Below, in pieces: positions 42,706-50,514 of a stretch of DNA of 64,000 nucleotides. Source of the stretch: Ruminococcus sp. (lineage in GTDB: Bacteria > Bacillota > Clostridia > Oscillospirales > Ruminococcaceae); contig JAILFN010000103.1 in the NCBI GenBank assembly GCA_024697545.1, forward strand, positions 25,368-89,367, read 5' to 3'. The notes under the pieces were generated by a model that saw only the letters and a list, made by a program, of their open reading frames with translations, had not been told where the DNA came from and did no database searches. How positions within the stretch are numbered: the first letter of the stretch is position 1; each line of letters begins with the position of its first letter. The position numbers and the translations under genes were made by a program.

Positions 42706-45345
42706 ATGGCAGAGCGATACAGACAGTCGCCCGACGATCTTTATTACGAATTTTCTTCTTCGTCAACAGGTCTTACTGATGAGCAGGCAAAGAAGAACAT
42801 CGAAAAGTACGGCAGGAATGAGATCACTCAGGCAAAGAAGAAAACTCCGCTTCAGATATTTCTTTCACAGTTTGCCGATTTCATCGTCATAATACTGATA
42901 ATAGCGGCGGCGGTGTCGGCGGTCATGGGGGATATCGAAAGCTTTGCCGTTATCGTGGTGGTCATCACCATGAACGCAGTGCTCGGCACCGTTCAGACGC
43001 TGAAAGCCGAGAGAAGCCTTGATAACCTGAAAAAGCTCAACGCCCCGAACGCCAAGGTGCTGCGCGAGGGCGAGGCTGTTATTATCCCCTCGGATCAGGT
43101 CGCGGTCGGCGATGTAGTTATCCTTGAAGCGGGCGACAGCATCCCCGCCGACGGAAGACTTATCGAATGTGCTTCGATACAGACCAACGAATCCGCGCTG
43201 ACGGGCGAATCCCTGAACATCGACAAGAGCCTGGATATCATAGAGAACGAAGTGCCGCTGGGCGACAGAAAGAACATGGTATACTCGGGAAGCTTTGTCA
43301 CCTACGGACGCGGCAAGTTCATCGTCACCGATATAGGCATGAACACCGAGGTCGGCAAGATCGCCGCCATGATACAGAACGCCGACGACAGAGCCACCCC
43401 CCTCCAGCGCACACTTGACAGCTTCGGCAAAAAGCTGTCCGTTGCCATCATGATCCTCTGCGCGTTAGTCTTCGGTATATCCATATGGAGGGTGCATAGG
43501 TACGCGGGCACCTTGAAGTTTGAAGACATCATGGATTCGCTTATGTTCGCCATCGCCCTTGCGGTAGCGGCAGTCCCCGAAGCACTCAGCTCGATCGTCA
43601 CGATAGTCCTCTCCTTCGGCACACAGAAGATGTCAAAGGAAAACGCCATAATGCGAAAGCTCCAGGCGGTAGAGGGGCTCGGCTCGGTATCGGTCATCTG
43701 CTCGGATAAAACGGGCACCCTCACACAGAACAAGATGACCGTCCGCAGGATAGTTTCCGACGGTCACAGAATACAGGAATCATGCGTTGACGTACACAAT
43801 GTCAATGAACGTCAGCTGATAATCGCTTCGGTGCTATGCAATGATTCAAGCTGCAAGGACGGCACGGACATCGGCGACCCCACCGAGACCGCCCTCATAC
43901 ACTTCGCACACAAGGTGGGGCTTGACGAGACTGAGATACGCAGAAACTGCAAGCGTATAAGCGAGATACCCTTTGATTCGGACAGAAAGCTCATGTCAAC
44001 GCTCAACGTCGTAAACGGTCAGAACGTTATGTACACCAAGGGTGCGGCAGATGTTCTTATCGACCGCATGAACATCACCGAATCGGTCAAGAACGAGATC
44101 CGACATCAGGTCGAGCATATGTCAAAAAAGGGTCTGCGTATCCTTTGCTTTGCCTGCAGGGAATTTGAAGGCAGCACCCTCTCGCTCGAGGACGAGAACG
44201 ACCTCGAATATATGGGTCTTATCGCCATGATGGATCCCCCGCGTGAGGAATCGGCTCAGGCTGTCGCGGAGTGCAAGAGCGCAGGGATAAAGCCCGTTAT
44301 GATAACAGGCGACCACCTCATAACCGCCTCCGCCATCGCAAAGGAGATAGGCATACTCGAAAACTTCAGCGAAGCCGTTGAAGGCTCGGAGCTGGACAAA
44401 TACTCCGACGAGGAGCTTCTCGACTTCGTCAAGGACAAGAGCGTTTACGCGCGTGTAACGCCCGAGCACAAGATACGCATAGTAAGGGCATGGCAGGCGC
44501 GAAACAATATCGTAGCCATGACAGGCGACGGCGTGAACGACGCTCCCGCACTCAAGCAGGCTGACGTAGGCGTTGCAATGGGCATCACAGGCACTGAGGT
44601 CTCAAAGGACGCGGCGGCAATGGTGCTCGCGGACGACAACTTCGCCACCATAGTCAAGGCTGTCAAGAACGGCAGAAATCTCTACGACAACATCAAGAAG
44701 TCGATACTCTTCCTGCTCTCGGGCAATCTGGCGGGCATTATTGCCGTACTGTTCAACTCCATCGCGGGACTTCCCGCCCCCTTCGCGGCGATACACCTGC
44801 TGTTCATAAACCTTCTCACCGACTCTCTCCCCGCCATAGCGCTGGGACTGGAGCCGCACACCGATAAGGTGATGAAGCGCAAGCCCCGCCCCGCGAACGA
44901 ATCCATAATGACAAAGCCTTTCCTAATAGGCGTGGGCTATGGCGGTCTGGTGATTTCGATAGCTACAATCGCGGCTTATCTGATAGGATATAATACACCA
45001 CATATCCCCGAACCGTCTTCATGGAACCACAACGAAGCCCTCGCCATGACAATGGCATTTGCAACGCTTTGTATGTCACGCCTGTGGCACGGCTTCTCCG
45101 CGAAATCCGAAGAGCCCGTTATGTTTACAAACAGATTCTTCAACAACAAGGCAGGGCTGGCGGCGTTTGCGGCAGGAATGATATGCCTCAATGCCGTACT
45201 GCTGATACCCGCCCTCAAAAAGATATTCAAGATCTCAACTCAGCTCGGTCCCGCAGAGATAGGCATCATCTACGCTTTGAGCTTCGGCTCGATGTGCGTG
45301 ATACAGCTGATAAAGTTCATCGCCATGAAGCTGAGAAACAGATAA
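42706..45345 (+). CDS. Calcium-type cation-transporting P-type ATPase
   Basis: 879 residues, type IIA/IIB layout. Cation-ATPase N-terminus, actuator domain with the TGES motif (SALTGESLN), fourth helix with VAAVPEALSS (the Pro-Glu of calcium pumps), phosphorylation motif DKTGTLTQNK with Asp334, nucleotide domain, hinge MTGDGVNDAPALK, and C-terminal helices with FINLLTDSLPAIALG. It should export calcium (possibly manganese) at the expense of ATP. A perfect promoter and GAAAGGAAAG ribosome site precede it; a terminator follows. Monocistronic. Confidence 0.93.
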   Translation: MAERYRQSPDDLYYEFSSSSTGLTDEQAKKNIEKYGRNEITQAKKKTPLQIFLSQFADFIVIILIIAAAVSAVMGDIESFAVIVVVITMNAVLGTVQTLKAERSLDNLKKLNAPNAKVLREGEAVIIPSDQVAVGDVVILEAGDSIPADGRLIECASIQTNESALTGESLNIDKSLDIIENEVPLGDRKNMVYSGSFVTYGRGKFIVTDIGMNTEVGKIAAMIQNADDRATPLQRTLDSFGKKLSVAIMILCALVFGISIWRVHRYAGTLKFEDIMDSLMFAIALAVAAVPEALSSIVTIVLSFGTQKMSKENAIMRKLQAVEGLGSVSVICSDKTGTLTQNKMTVRRIVSDGHRIQESCVDVHNVNERQLIIASVLCNDSSCKDGTDIGDPTETALIHFAHKVGLDETEIRRNCKRISEIPFDSDRKLMSTLNVVNGQNVMYTKGAADVLIDRMNITESVKNEIRHQVEHMSKKGLRILCFACREFEGSTLSLEDENDLEYMGLIAMMDPPREESAQAVAECKSAGIKPVMITGDHLITASAIAKEIGILENFSEAVEGSELDKYSDEELLDFVKDKSVYARVTPEHKIRIVRAWQARNNIVAMTGDGVNDAPALKQADVGVAMGITGTEVSKDAAAMVLADDNFATIVKAVKNGRNLYDNIKKSILFLLSGNLAGIIAVLFNSIAGLPAPFAAIHLLFINLLTDSLPAIALGLEPHTDKVMKRKPRPANESIMTKPFLIGVGYGGLVISIATIAAYLIGYNTPHIPEPSSWNHNEALAMTMAFATLCMSRLWHGFSAKSEEPVMFTNRFFNNKAGLAAFAAGMICLNAVLLIPALKKIFKISTQLGPAEIGIIYALSFGSMCVIQLIKFIAMKLRNR

Positions 45346-45354
45346 CAAAAAAAG

Positions 45355-45393
45355 CACCGACCTGCGGTACATTCCCGCAGATCGGTGTTATTG
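45355..45393. terminator. Bidirectional terminator between the P-type ATPase and the leftward gene
   Basis: CACCGA-C-CTGCGG (45355-45367) pairs with CCGCAG-A-TCGGTG (45375-45387), one mismatch, flanked by A7 before and T-rich DNA after, so it works on both strands. Confidence 0.82.
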
Positions 45394-45394
45394 T

Positions 45395-46045
45395 TTATTT
45401 TTCTCCTTCCACCTCAACGCCCGTGACGTAAAAAAGCTCGCAGGCGTGGTTGCCCGTGTCATCGCGGGTAAGCGAAGAAGACCATGTGAAGGTCGCACCG
45501 TTGCTCTTCTCGGCGTTCAGGTTCACAAGATATCCCTTGAGCCTTACGCGGTCGCCCATCTTTATCTTCTTGACAGCCTTTCTGACAGTGCCTGTCGCGG
45601 GGATGATATGGTTGTTTGAAGCCTGCTGCATAACAGCAGCCTGTCCGCCGACAGCCTGAAGCTCGGAATAGCTGTCGGTGTGCCAGTTGAGCCAGCGGTT
45701 CGCCTGCTCCCAGTGGAAATCTATCCTGTCGTTATACTCCGCGACCTTGCCCCATGCAAGCCCGAGATCAACGGGCGAGAGCCTGTCGCCCAGGCTCAGT
45801 CCAGCGTAATCGTGTGTGTGTACAACGAGCGCTTCTATCTCGTAGGCAGCCATATAGCTTACATTTACATCATAGCCCGACATTTCAAATGAAGTGCCGC
45901 CCGAAGCCTCCGTCTGCTTCGGCTCGGGGATACCCTTTATCCCCCTTCGGACGCCTTTGTCCTCCAACAGAAAATACACCAGTGCTGCTGCAAGCAAAAG
46001 AAACAGCAAAAAACCAAGCACGCTTTTTACGCGGGAACCTCTCAT
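45395..46045 (-). CDS. Membrane-anchored extracytoplasmic protein of unknown function
   Basis: 216 residues. A basic start and one membrane segment (about 8-28) place the rest outside. The domain has GYDVNVSYMAAYEIEALVVH, GDRLSPVDLGLAWGKVAEY, WEQANRWLNWH and a C-terminal beta region (GDRVRLKGYLVNLNAEKS). I do not recognise the family. ATG 46045 follows AAAGGGGTGGAGG; the longer frame from 46102 begins at the promoter. Its own promoter lies at 46093-46121. Confidence 0.7.
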   Translation of the reverse strand: MRGSRVKSVLGFLLFLLLAAALVYFLLEDKGVRRGIKGIPEPKQTEASGGTSFEMSGYDVNVSYMAAYEIEALVVHTHDYAGLSLGDRLSPVDLGLAWGKVAEYNDRIDFHWEQANRWLNWHTDSYSELQAVGGQAAVMQQASNNHIIPATGTVRKAVKKIKMGDRVRLKGYLVNLNAEKSNGATFTWSSSLTRDDTGNHACELFYVTGVEVEGEK

Positions 46046-46092
46046 ACCTCCACCCCTTTCGGTCCATGTGAGCCGTCGTTTTTCTATAGTAC

Positions 46093-46121
46093 AGTATACC
46101 ACATATATGCCGAAAAAGCAA
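46093..46121 (-). promoter_or_regulatory. Promoter of the anchored unknown protein
   Basis: Minus strand TTGCTT (46116-46121), 17-base spacer, TATACT (46093-46098). A 10-base inverted repeat (AAGCGGTACC at 46120-46129 with GGTACCGCTT at 46151-46160, then TTT) touches the -35 box and could be an operator or a plus-strand terminator. Confidence 0.6.
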
Positions 46122-46193
46122 GCGGTACCAATACCCCGACAGAGGCTTTAGGTACCGCTTTTTCCTGCCCGCGGGGAGAAAGCGGCGCCGGAT

Positions 46194-46228
46194 AAAAAAG
46201 AGCTGCCGCATCTCTGCAACAGCTCTTT
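46194..46228 (-). terminator. Terminator of the NPATG-tailed surface protein gene
   Basis: AAAGAGCTG (46197-46205) pairs with CAGCTCTTT (46220-46228); on the minus strand six T follow. Clear intrinsic terminator. Confidence 0.85.
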
Positions 46229-46258
46229 GTATAGATATCAGATCATATCTTTTTCAGA

Positions 46259-48043
46259 TCACTTTCTCTTCTTTGCTGCAACAACAGCGCCCATTGCGAG
46301 CAGTCCGAGCGAAACGCCTGCTGCTGCACCTGTAGCGGGGTTGCTGTCAGATGCGGGAGAGGAAGCAGAGGAATTGCCCTTGCTGCTGGAAGAACTGCTG
46401 GACGAGCTGCTCGAAGAAGAGCTGCTGTCAGCGGCGGAAGAATCCTCGGAAGAAGATGTGTCCTCGGAAGAGGTATCATCGGTAACGTGAAGAGTTCCTT
46501 CCTTGAAGGTGATATCATAGTTGTCGGAAGTCACACCGAAGGCAGTGATAGGATAATCGCCTGCGCCGCTCTCCTTGCTGTACGCGCTGAAGTCGATGAC
46601 CAGCTCGCCGTCGAGAACGCTCTCGTCGTCCTTGCCCTTGAAACCATCGTAAACAGCACCGTTAGCTTCGGGCTCTTCGCCTACGCTAATGGTAACATCG
46701 TTGGGAGTGATGGTGAGGGGTGCCTTGGTGATGTCCCACTCTACCTCGATATCGTCGGCAGTCTCATACTGACCGATGAAGTGAACGTTGAAGGTGTAGC
46801 TGCCTACATCCTTAGCACTGGTGGTTCCATCGAACTCATAGTCGGTGCCGTAAACAAGGTCAAAGCCCGCGCAGGTAACAGTTACCTCTTCGGGGTCAAC
46901 TGCCTGCTCCTCGGCGTTGTATACTTTGGAGATGTCAGCCTCTACCTCGCCAGAGATGTTCGCAACGGAAGCCTGAACGCTCGGGTCGAGAGACTCAACG
47001 AAGGAGCTTGTTACAGACTCACCGGGAGCGATGGTGCCCCAGTCAAATGTCAGAGCCACCTCATCGTCCTTGAGATTATAACCATTCAGATCGCCTGCAT
47101 CGATCATTTCCTGAGTAAGATCCATAGCGGTCTCATCTACGGTAGTAGGAAGTGTGTCATCATCCTGCCAGAGATATTCATACTGATAAGCATTCGTGGT
47201 GACCCATGAACCTGTCGAAGCTCTTGCACGCTCATCAAAAGAGAAGAAGAAGAAACCGTCGAGGGACCTTCCGCCCTTTGCAACAACGAATGCACACTGA
47301 TCCTTGGTGTAGGGAATGTTGGAATTAGGATTGCAGATGACCTTATTAAATGTCTTGTATGTACTGTTTCTGTCAACGTCCTGATCGGGGTCGATAGCGC
47401 GAACGTATCTTACCGAATCAACAGACTCATCGCTCAGGTTGGTGGCGGTAACGGTAACGTTGAAGTACTTGTCGTTGGTGGTGAACTCAACTACCTGCTC
47501 TACCTTGATGTTCTCGGCAGTGATACCTGTGGTAACAGCTCTCAGCTTGCCTGCTGCAACATCGGACTCGTCAACGGTCGTGATCTCCTGGATAGGATCC
47601 TCCCAGCCATAGCAGTCGGTCAGCGCACAGTTGGAGTTGTTGTACATGGTCTCGCCCTTCTTATAGGAGAAGAGGAAACGTTCCTCGGGAGTGCCGGGGA
47701 TAAAGAAGTCGCCGGTCGTAGGATCGTTGCCTACGTCAAAGCCGTCCTTGTCGCAGACAAGTCCGAGCTGTTTTCCGTGACCGGGATGGAAACCCTCGGG
47801 AGCGCCGGAAGTAGTTCCGAAGGAACCGATCTTTGCGATACCTACCTCGATGTAGTTGCCGCCGAGATATACGTTGCCGTTTTCATCGGTAGCGGAACGT
47901 GCGCCAACGGTAGGCAATTCCGCAGCATCAGCACTTGCCTTTACAGCGGTATCATTCACAAGACCGCCGAAAGCAGGAAGTGCAGGAGCGAATGCCAGAG
48001 TAAGCGCCAGCAGTGACGCTGTGATAAACTTAGCCTTTTTCAT
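46259..48043 (-). CDS. Secreted surface protein with MBG domain, Ser-rich linker and NPATG C-terminal signal
   Basis: 594 residues. Signal peptide to about residue 38. Residues about 45-370 form a beta-rich domain of unknown family (WGWEDPIQEITT-like strands, DKYFNVTVTATNLSD). An MBG/Ig-like region follows (about 375-515, YNAEEQAVDPEEVTVTC, APLTITPNDVTISVG), then about 35 Ser/Asp residues, then NPATGAAAG, a hydrophobic run of about 18 residues and KKRK. The last part has the three elements of a sortase signal, with NPxTG in place of LPxTG. It is probably a wall-linked adhesin. The promoter at 48125-48153 and terminator at 46194 define a single-gene unit. Confidence 0.8.
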   Translation of the reverse strand: MKKAKFITASLLALTLAFAPALPAFGGLVNDTAVKASADAAELPTVGARSATDENGNVYLGGNYIEVGIAKIGSFGTTSGAPEGFHPGHGKQLGLVCDKDGFDVGNDPTTGDFFIPGTPEERFLFSYKKGETMYNNSNCALTDCYGWEDPIQEITTVDESDVAAGKLRAVTTGITAENIKVEQVVEFTTNDKYFNVTVTATNLSDESVDSVRYVRAIDPDQDVDRNSTYKTFNKVICNPNSNIPYTKDQCAFVVAKGGRSLDGFFFFSFDERARASTGSWVTTNAYQYEYLWQDDDTLPTTVDETAMDLTQEMIDAGDLNGYNLKDDEVALTFDWGTIAPGESVTSSFVESLDPSVQASVANISGEVEADISKVYNAEEQAVDPEEVTVTCAGFDLVYGTDYEFDGTTSAKDVGSYTFNVHFIGQYETADDIEVEWDITKAPLTITPNDVTISVGEEPEANGAVYDGFKGKDDESVLDGELVIDFSAYSKESGAGDYPITAFGVTSDNYDITFKEGTLHVTDDTSSEDTSSSEDSSAADSSSSSSSSSSSSSSSKGNSSASSPASDSNPATGAAAGVSLGLLAMGAVVAAKKRK

Positions 48044-48124
48044 ATCAATTGTCCTCCTGTATTATCGTTTTGTTTCTTTCTCGCTTTTGATAATTTGCAA
48101 AAACATTTTACAAAAACTATATTC

Positions 48125-48153
48125 ATTATAGCATATATTCTTTATCTTGTCAA
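48125..48153 (-). promoter_or_regulatory. Consensus promoter of the NPATG surface protein gene
   Basis: Minus strand TTGACA (48148-48153), 17-base spacer, TATAAT (48125-48130). The 395-base gap 48044-48438 holds this promoter and the divergent one at 48353-48381; nothing else is seen. Confidence 0.9.
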
Positions 48154-48352
48154 TAGGTTTTAACAAATTGACCTCATTTTTTTATCACATTATTTTCACA
48201 TTGCATCTCATGCCGTGCCGCCGCCCTGCCCCCTCTGATGAGGTCAGCCGATGTATTTCGACGGTTTTAAATAAAATGTATAAAACGGCAGTATACAACC
48301 TGCGGGGGATTTTGCAAATGAACCAAAAAGTATAAAACTACGACCGAATTTC

Positions 48353-48381
48353 TTGCGTTTTCAGAAAAAATGTGCTATAAT
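48353..48381 (+). promoter_or_regulatory. Promoter of the LRR surface protein gene
   Basis: TTGCGT (48353-48358), 17-base spacer, TATAAT (48376-48381), followed by AAGGAGG before the ATG at 48439. Confidence 0.78.
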
Positions 48382-48438
48382 AAATCCGACAGACATCATA
48401 GACTTATATAGTAGTTTTTTATCAAGGAGGATAAAGAT

Positions 48439-50334
48439 ATGAAACACAACATCATGAAGCACACCCTTGCGGGCGTACTTGCCGTACTCTGCGCCGCAAG
48501 CTGTCTGCCCGCCGCAGCATCGGCAGAGGGCACCTTCAGCCTTCATGCTCTGACCGCCGAAACCGGCACCGAGACAGAGGCTGAACCTGAGGCTGAGCCG
48601 GAATTCACCTACCAGAAGCTTTCCGACGGCACCTTCAGGATCTCCAAGTACATAGGCAGCGCCGCCGAAGTGGTGATCCCCTCCGAGGTAGACGGCGTTA
48701 GCGTTACCGCCATCGCACGCCGCGCGTTTTCAGGCTGCTCCGAGGTAACGAGCGTTACCATCCCCGAGGGCATCACCACGATCGGAGACTACGCCTTTGA
48801 AAAGTGCGCCGCCCTCAAGAGCATAGATATCCCCGACTCCGTTGCGTCCATCGGCAACAAGGTCTTTGTCAAATGTGCTTCGCTTGAAAGCATAAACGTC
48901 GGCGCCGACAATGAAAACTACAGCTCCTTCGACGGCGTGCTCTATGACAAAGACGGCGCAAAGCTCATCACCTGCCCCAATAAAAAGGAGACCATCGAGT
49001 TTCCCGAGACTGTCACAGCTATCGGCGCCAATGCGTTTGAAAACTGCTCGGAGCTGACAGCCGCCGAGATACCCGCCGCCGTCACTTCCATCGGCGACTC
49101 CTGCTTCGCCAACTGCTCAAAGCTTGGATCTATCACCATACCCGAAGGCATCAGTACCATCAATTACTGCGCTTTCCAGGGCTGCTCCTCCCTCACCGAG
49201 GTGAATATTCCCGAAACTGTCAACATAATCGCACCGGCTGCGTTTCAAGGCTGCTCCGCCCTTACGGGCATCGTGATCCCCGAGCGTGTCAACATCATCA
49301 ATGACGCTGTTTTCAACGGCTGTTCTTCACTCACCGATATCGTGATACCGGATGGTGTTGTAAGCATTGGCAACACTGTCTTCAACGGCTGTTCCTCTCT
49401 CAGCGTGATCGTGATCCCCGATGGTGTTGAAAGCATCGGTGACGCGGCTTTCAGCGATTGCTCTTCGCTGTCTGAGATAAGCCTGCCATCTGCCATCACA
49501 ACTATCGGCGCATCTGCTTTTCAGGGCTGCACCTCTCTTACCGCGATCAATATCCCCGAGGGCGTGAAGAACATCAACGGTGAAGCATTCCGCGGCTGCA
49601 CAAAGCTCAGGAGCATAGGCATCCCCGACACCGTAAATTACATAAGCAACGGCGCTTTCTGGGAATGCAACGATATACAGAGCGTTTTCTACAGCGGCAC
49701 CGAAGCTCAGTGGAATGACATCAGCATCACAAACGGCAACGACAGCCTTAAAGACTCGAGCATATACTACTCCAGAAGCCTGATAAAGAGCCCCGCACTC
49801 ACCTTTGAAAACGGCGAGGAAGCGGTAAAGCTCGAGTGGGAAGCCAACGAAGAAGCCGATAAGTATGCGGTATGTATACTGAACGAAGAGGGCAAGTGGC
49901 AGATCATCGCCAAGACCACCGACACCTCTCTCATCGCAAAGGGGCTCAAGGGCGGCACGGAGTACAAAATGGCTGTCATCGCGCAGTTTGACGGCGTCTG
50001 GAACATGGACTTCTCAAACTACATCATCGCGAACCCCACTGAAAAGGCGATACCTAAGTATCCCACTGTGACCGACATAGAATACAACGAAAAATACCAC
50101 CAGTTCAAGATAAAGTGGACGGCAATTCCCGACGCGCAGAATTACGGCATCGCTGTATATCTCGCGGGCAAGTGGAAGATACAGACCCAGACTATCCCCG
50201 GCACCACCACCACCTTCACCTCGCCGAAGCTGACGGCAGGCAAGAGCTATCAGATGGTAATAGCCGCAAAGGTAGACGGCAGCTGGGATCTGAACAGGCT
50301 CAACAGCAGAGCATTCACCGTCACCGTAAAGTAA
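48439..50334 (+). CDS. BspA-type leucine-rich repeat (LRR_5) surface protein
   Basis: 631 residues. Signal peptide to about residue 28 (ASAEG). From about 55 to 435 there are some 14 repeats of about 23 residues with the BspA/LRR_5 pattern (for example SVTAIARRAFSGCSEVTSV and SIGNTVFNGCSSLSVIVIP), followed by two FN3-like domains (about 445-630). These repeats build an elongated curved surface used in binding host or polymer surfaces. No anchor or lipobox is seen at the C-terminus, so the protein may be released or held by the FN3 parts. Perfect AAGGAGG ribosome site. Confidence 0.9.
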   Translation: MKHNIMKHTLAGVLAVLCAASCLPAAASAEGTFSLHALTAETGTETEAEPEAEPEFTYQKLSDGTFRISKYIGSAAEVVIPSEVDGVSVTAIARRAFSGCSEVTSVTIPEGITTIGDYAFEKCAALKSIDIPDSVASIGNKVFVKCASLESINVGADNENYSSFDGVLYDKDGAKLITCPNKKETIEFPETVTAIGANAFENCSELTAAEIPAAVTSIGDSCFANCSKLGSITIPEGISTINYCAFQGCSSLTEVNIPETVNIIAPAAFQGCSALTGIVIPERVNIINDAVFNGCSSLTDIVIPDGVVSIGNTVFNGCSSLSVIVIPDGVESIGDAAFSDCSSLSEISLPSAITTIGASAFQGCTSLTAINIPEGVKNINGEAFRGCTKLRSIGIPDTVNYISNGAFWECNDIQSVFYSGTEAQWNDISITNGNDSLKDSSIYYSRSLIKSPALTFENGEEAVKLEWEANEEADKYAVCILNEEGKWQIIAKTTDTSLIAKGLKGGTEYKMAVIAQFDGVWNMDFSNYIIANPTEKAIPKYPTVTDIEYNEKYHQFKIKWTAIPDAQNYGIAVYLAGKWKIQTQTIPGTTTTFTSPKLTAGKSYQMVIAAKVDGSWDLNRLNSRAFTVTVK

Positions 50335-50349
50335 AAGATATCCCTTACG

Positions 50350-50385
50350 AAGAGCTGTTGCAGCAATGTGACGGCTCTTTTTTTA
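50350..50385 (+). terminator. Probable terminator of the LRR gene
   Basis: AAGAGC (50350-50355) pairs with GCTCTT (50374-50379), followed by a run of T to 50384. Confidence 0.65.
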
Positions 50386-50425
50386 CGGAGCGTTTAAAAA
50401 ATGAAGATATATTCATTTGGTAATA

Positions 50426-50454
50426 TTGAAAAGGGCACGGGAATGTGGTATAAT
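50426..50454 (+). promoter_or_regulatory. Promoter of the GH9 cellulase gene
   Basis: TTGAAA (50426-50431), 17-base spacer, TATAAT (50449-50454). Directly after, the leader has a perfect palindrome GTCTGCCGCGGCAGAC at 50467-50482 which may form a hairpin or an operator that regulates the cellulase. Confidence 0.8.
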
Positions 50455-50514
50455 CATTCTCGGGGCTGTCTGCCGCGGCAGACGGCTCATAAGGAAAACG
50501 GAGGTAAAAAGAAA

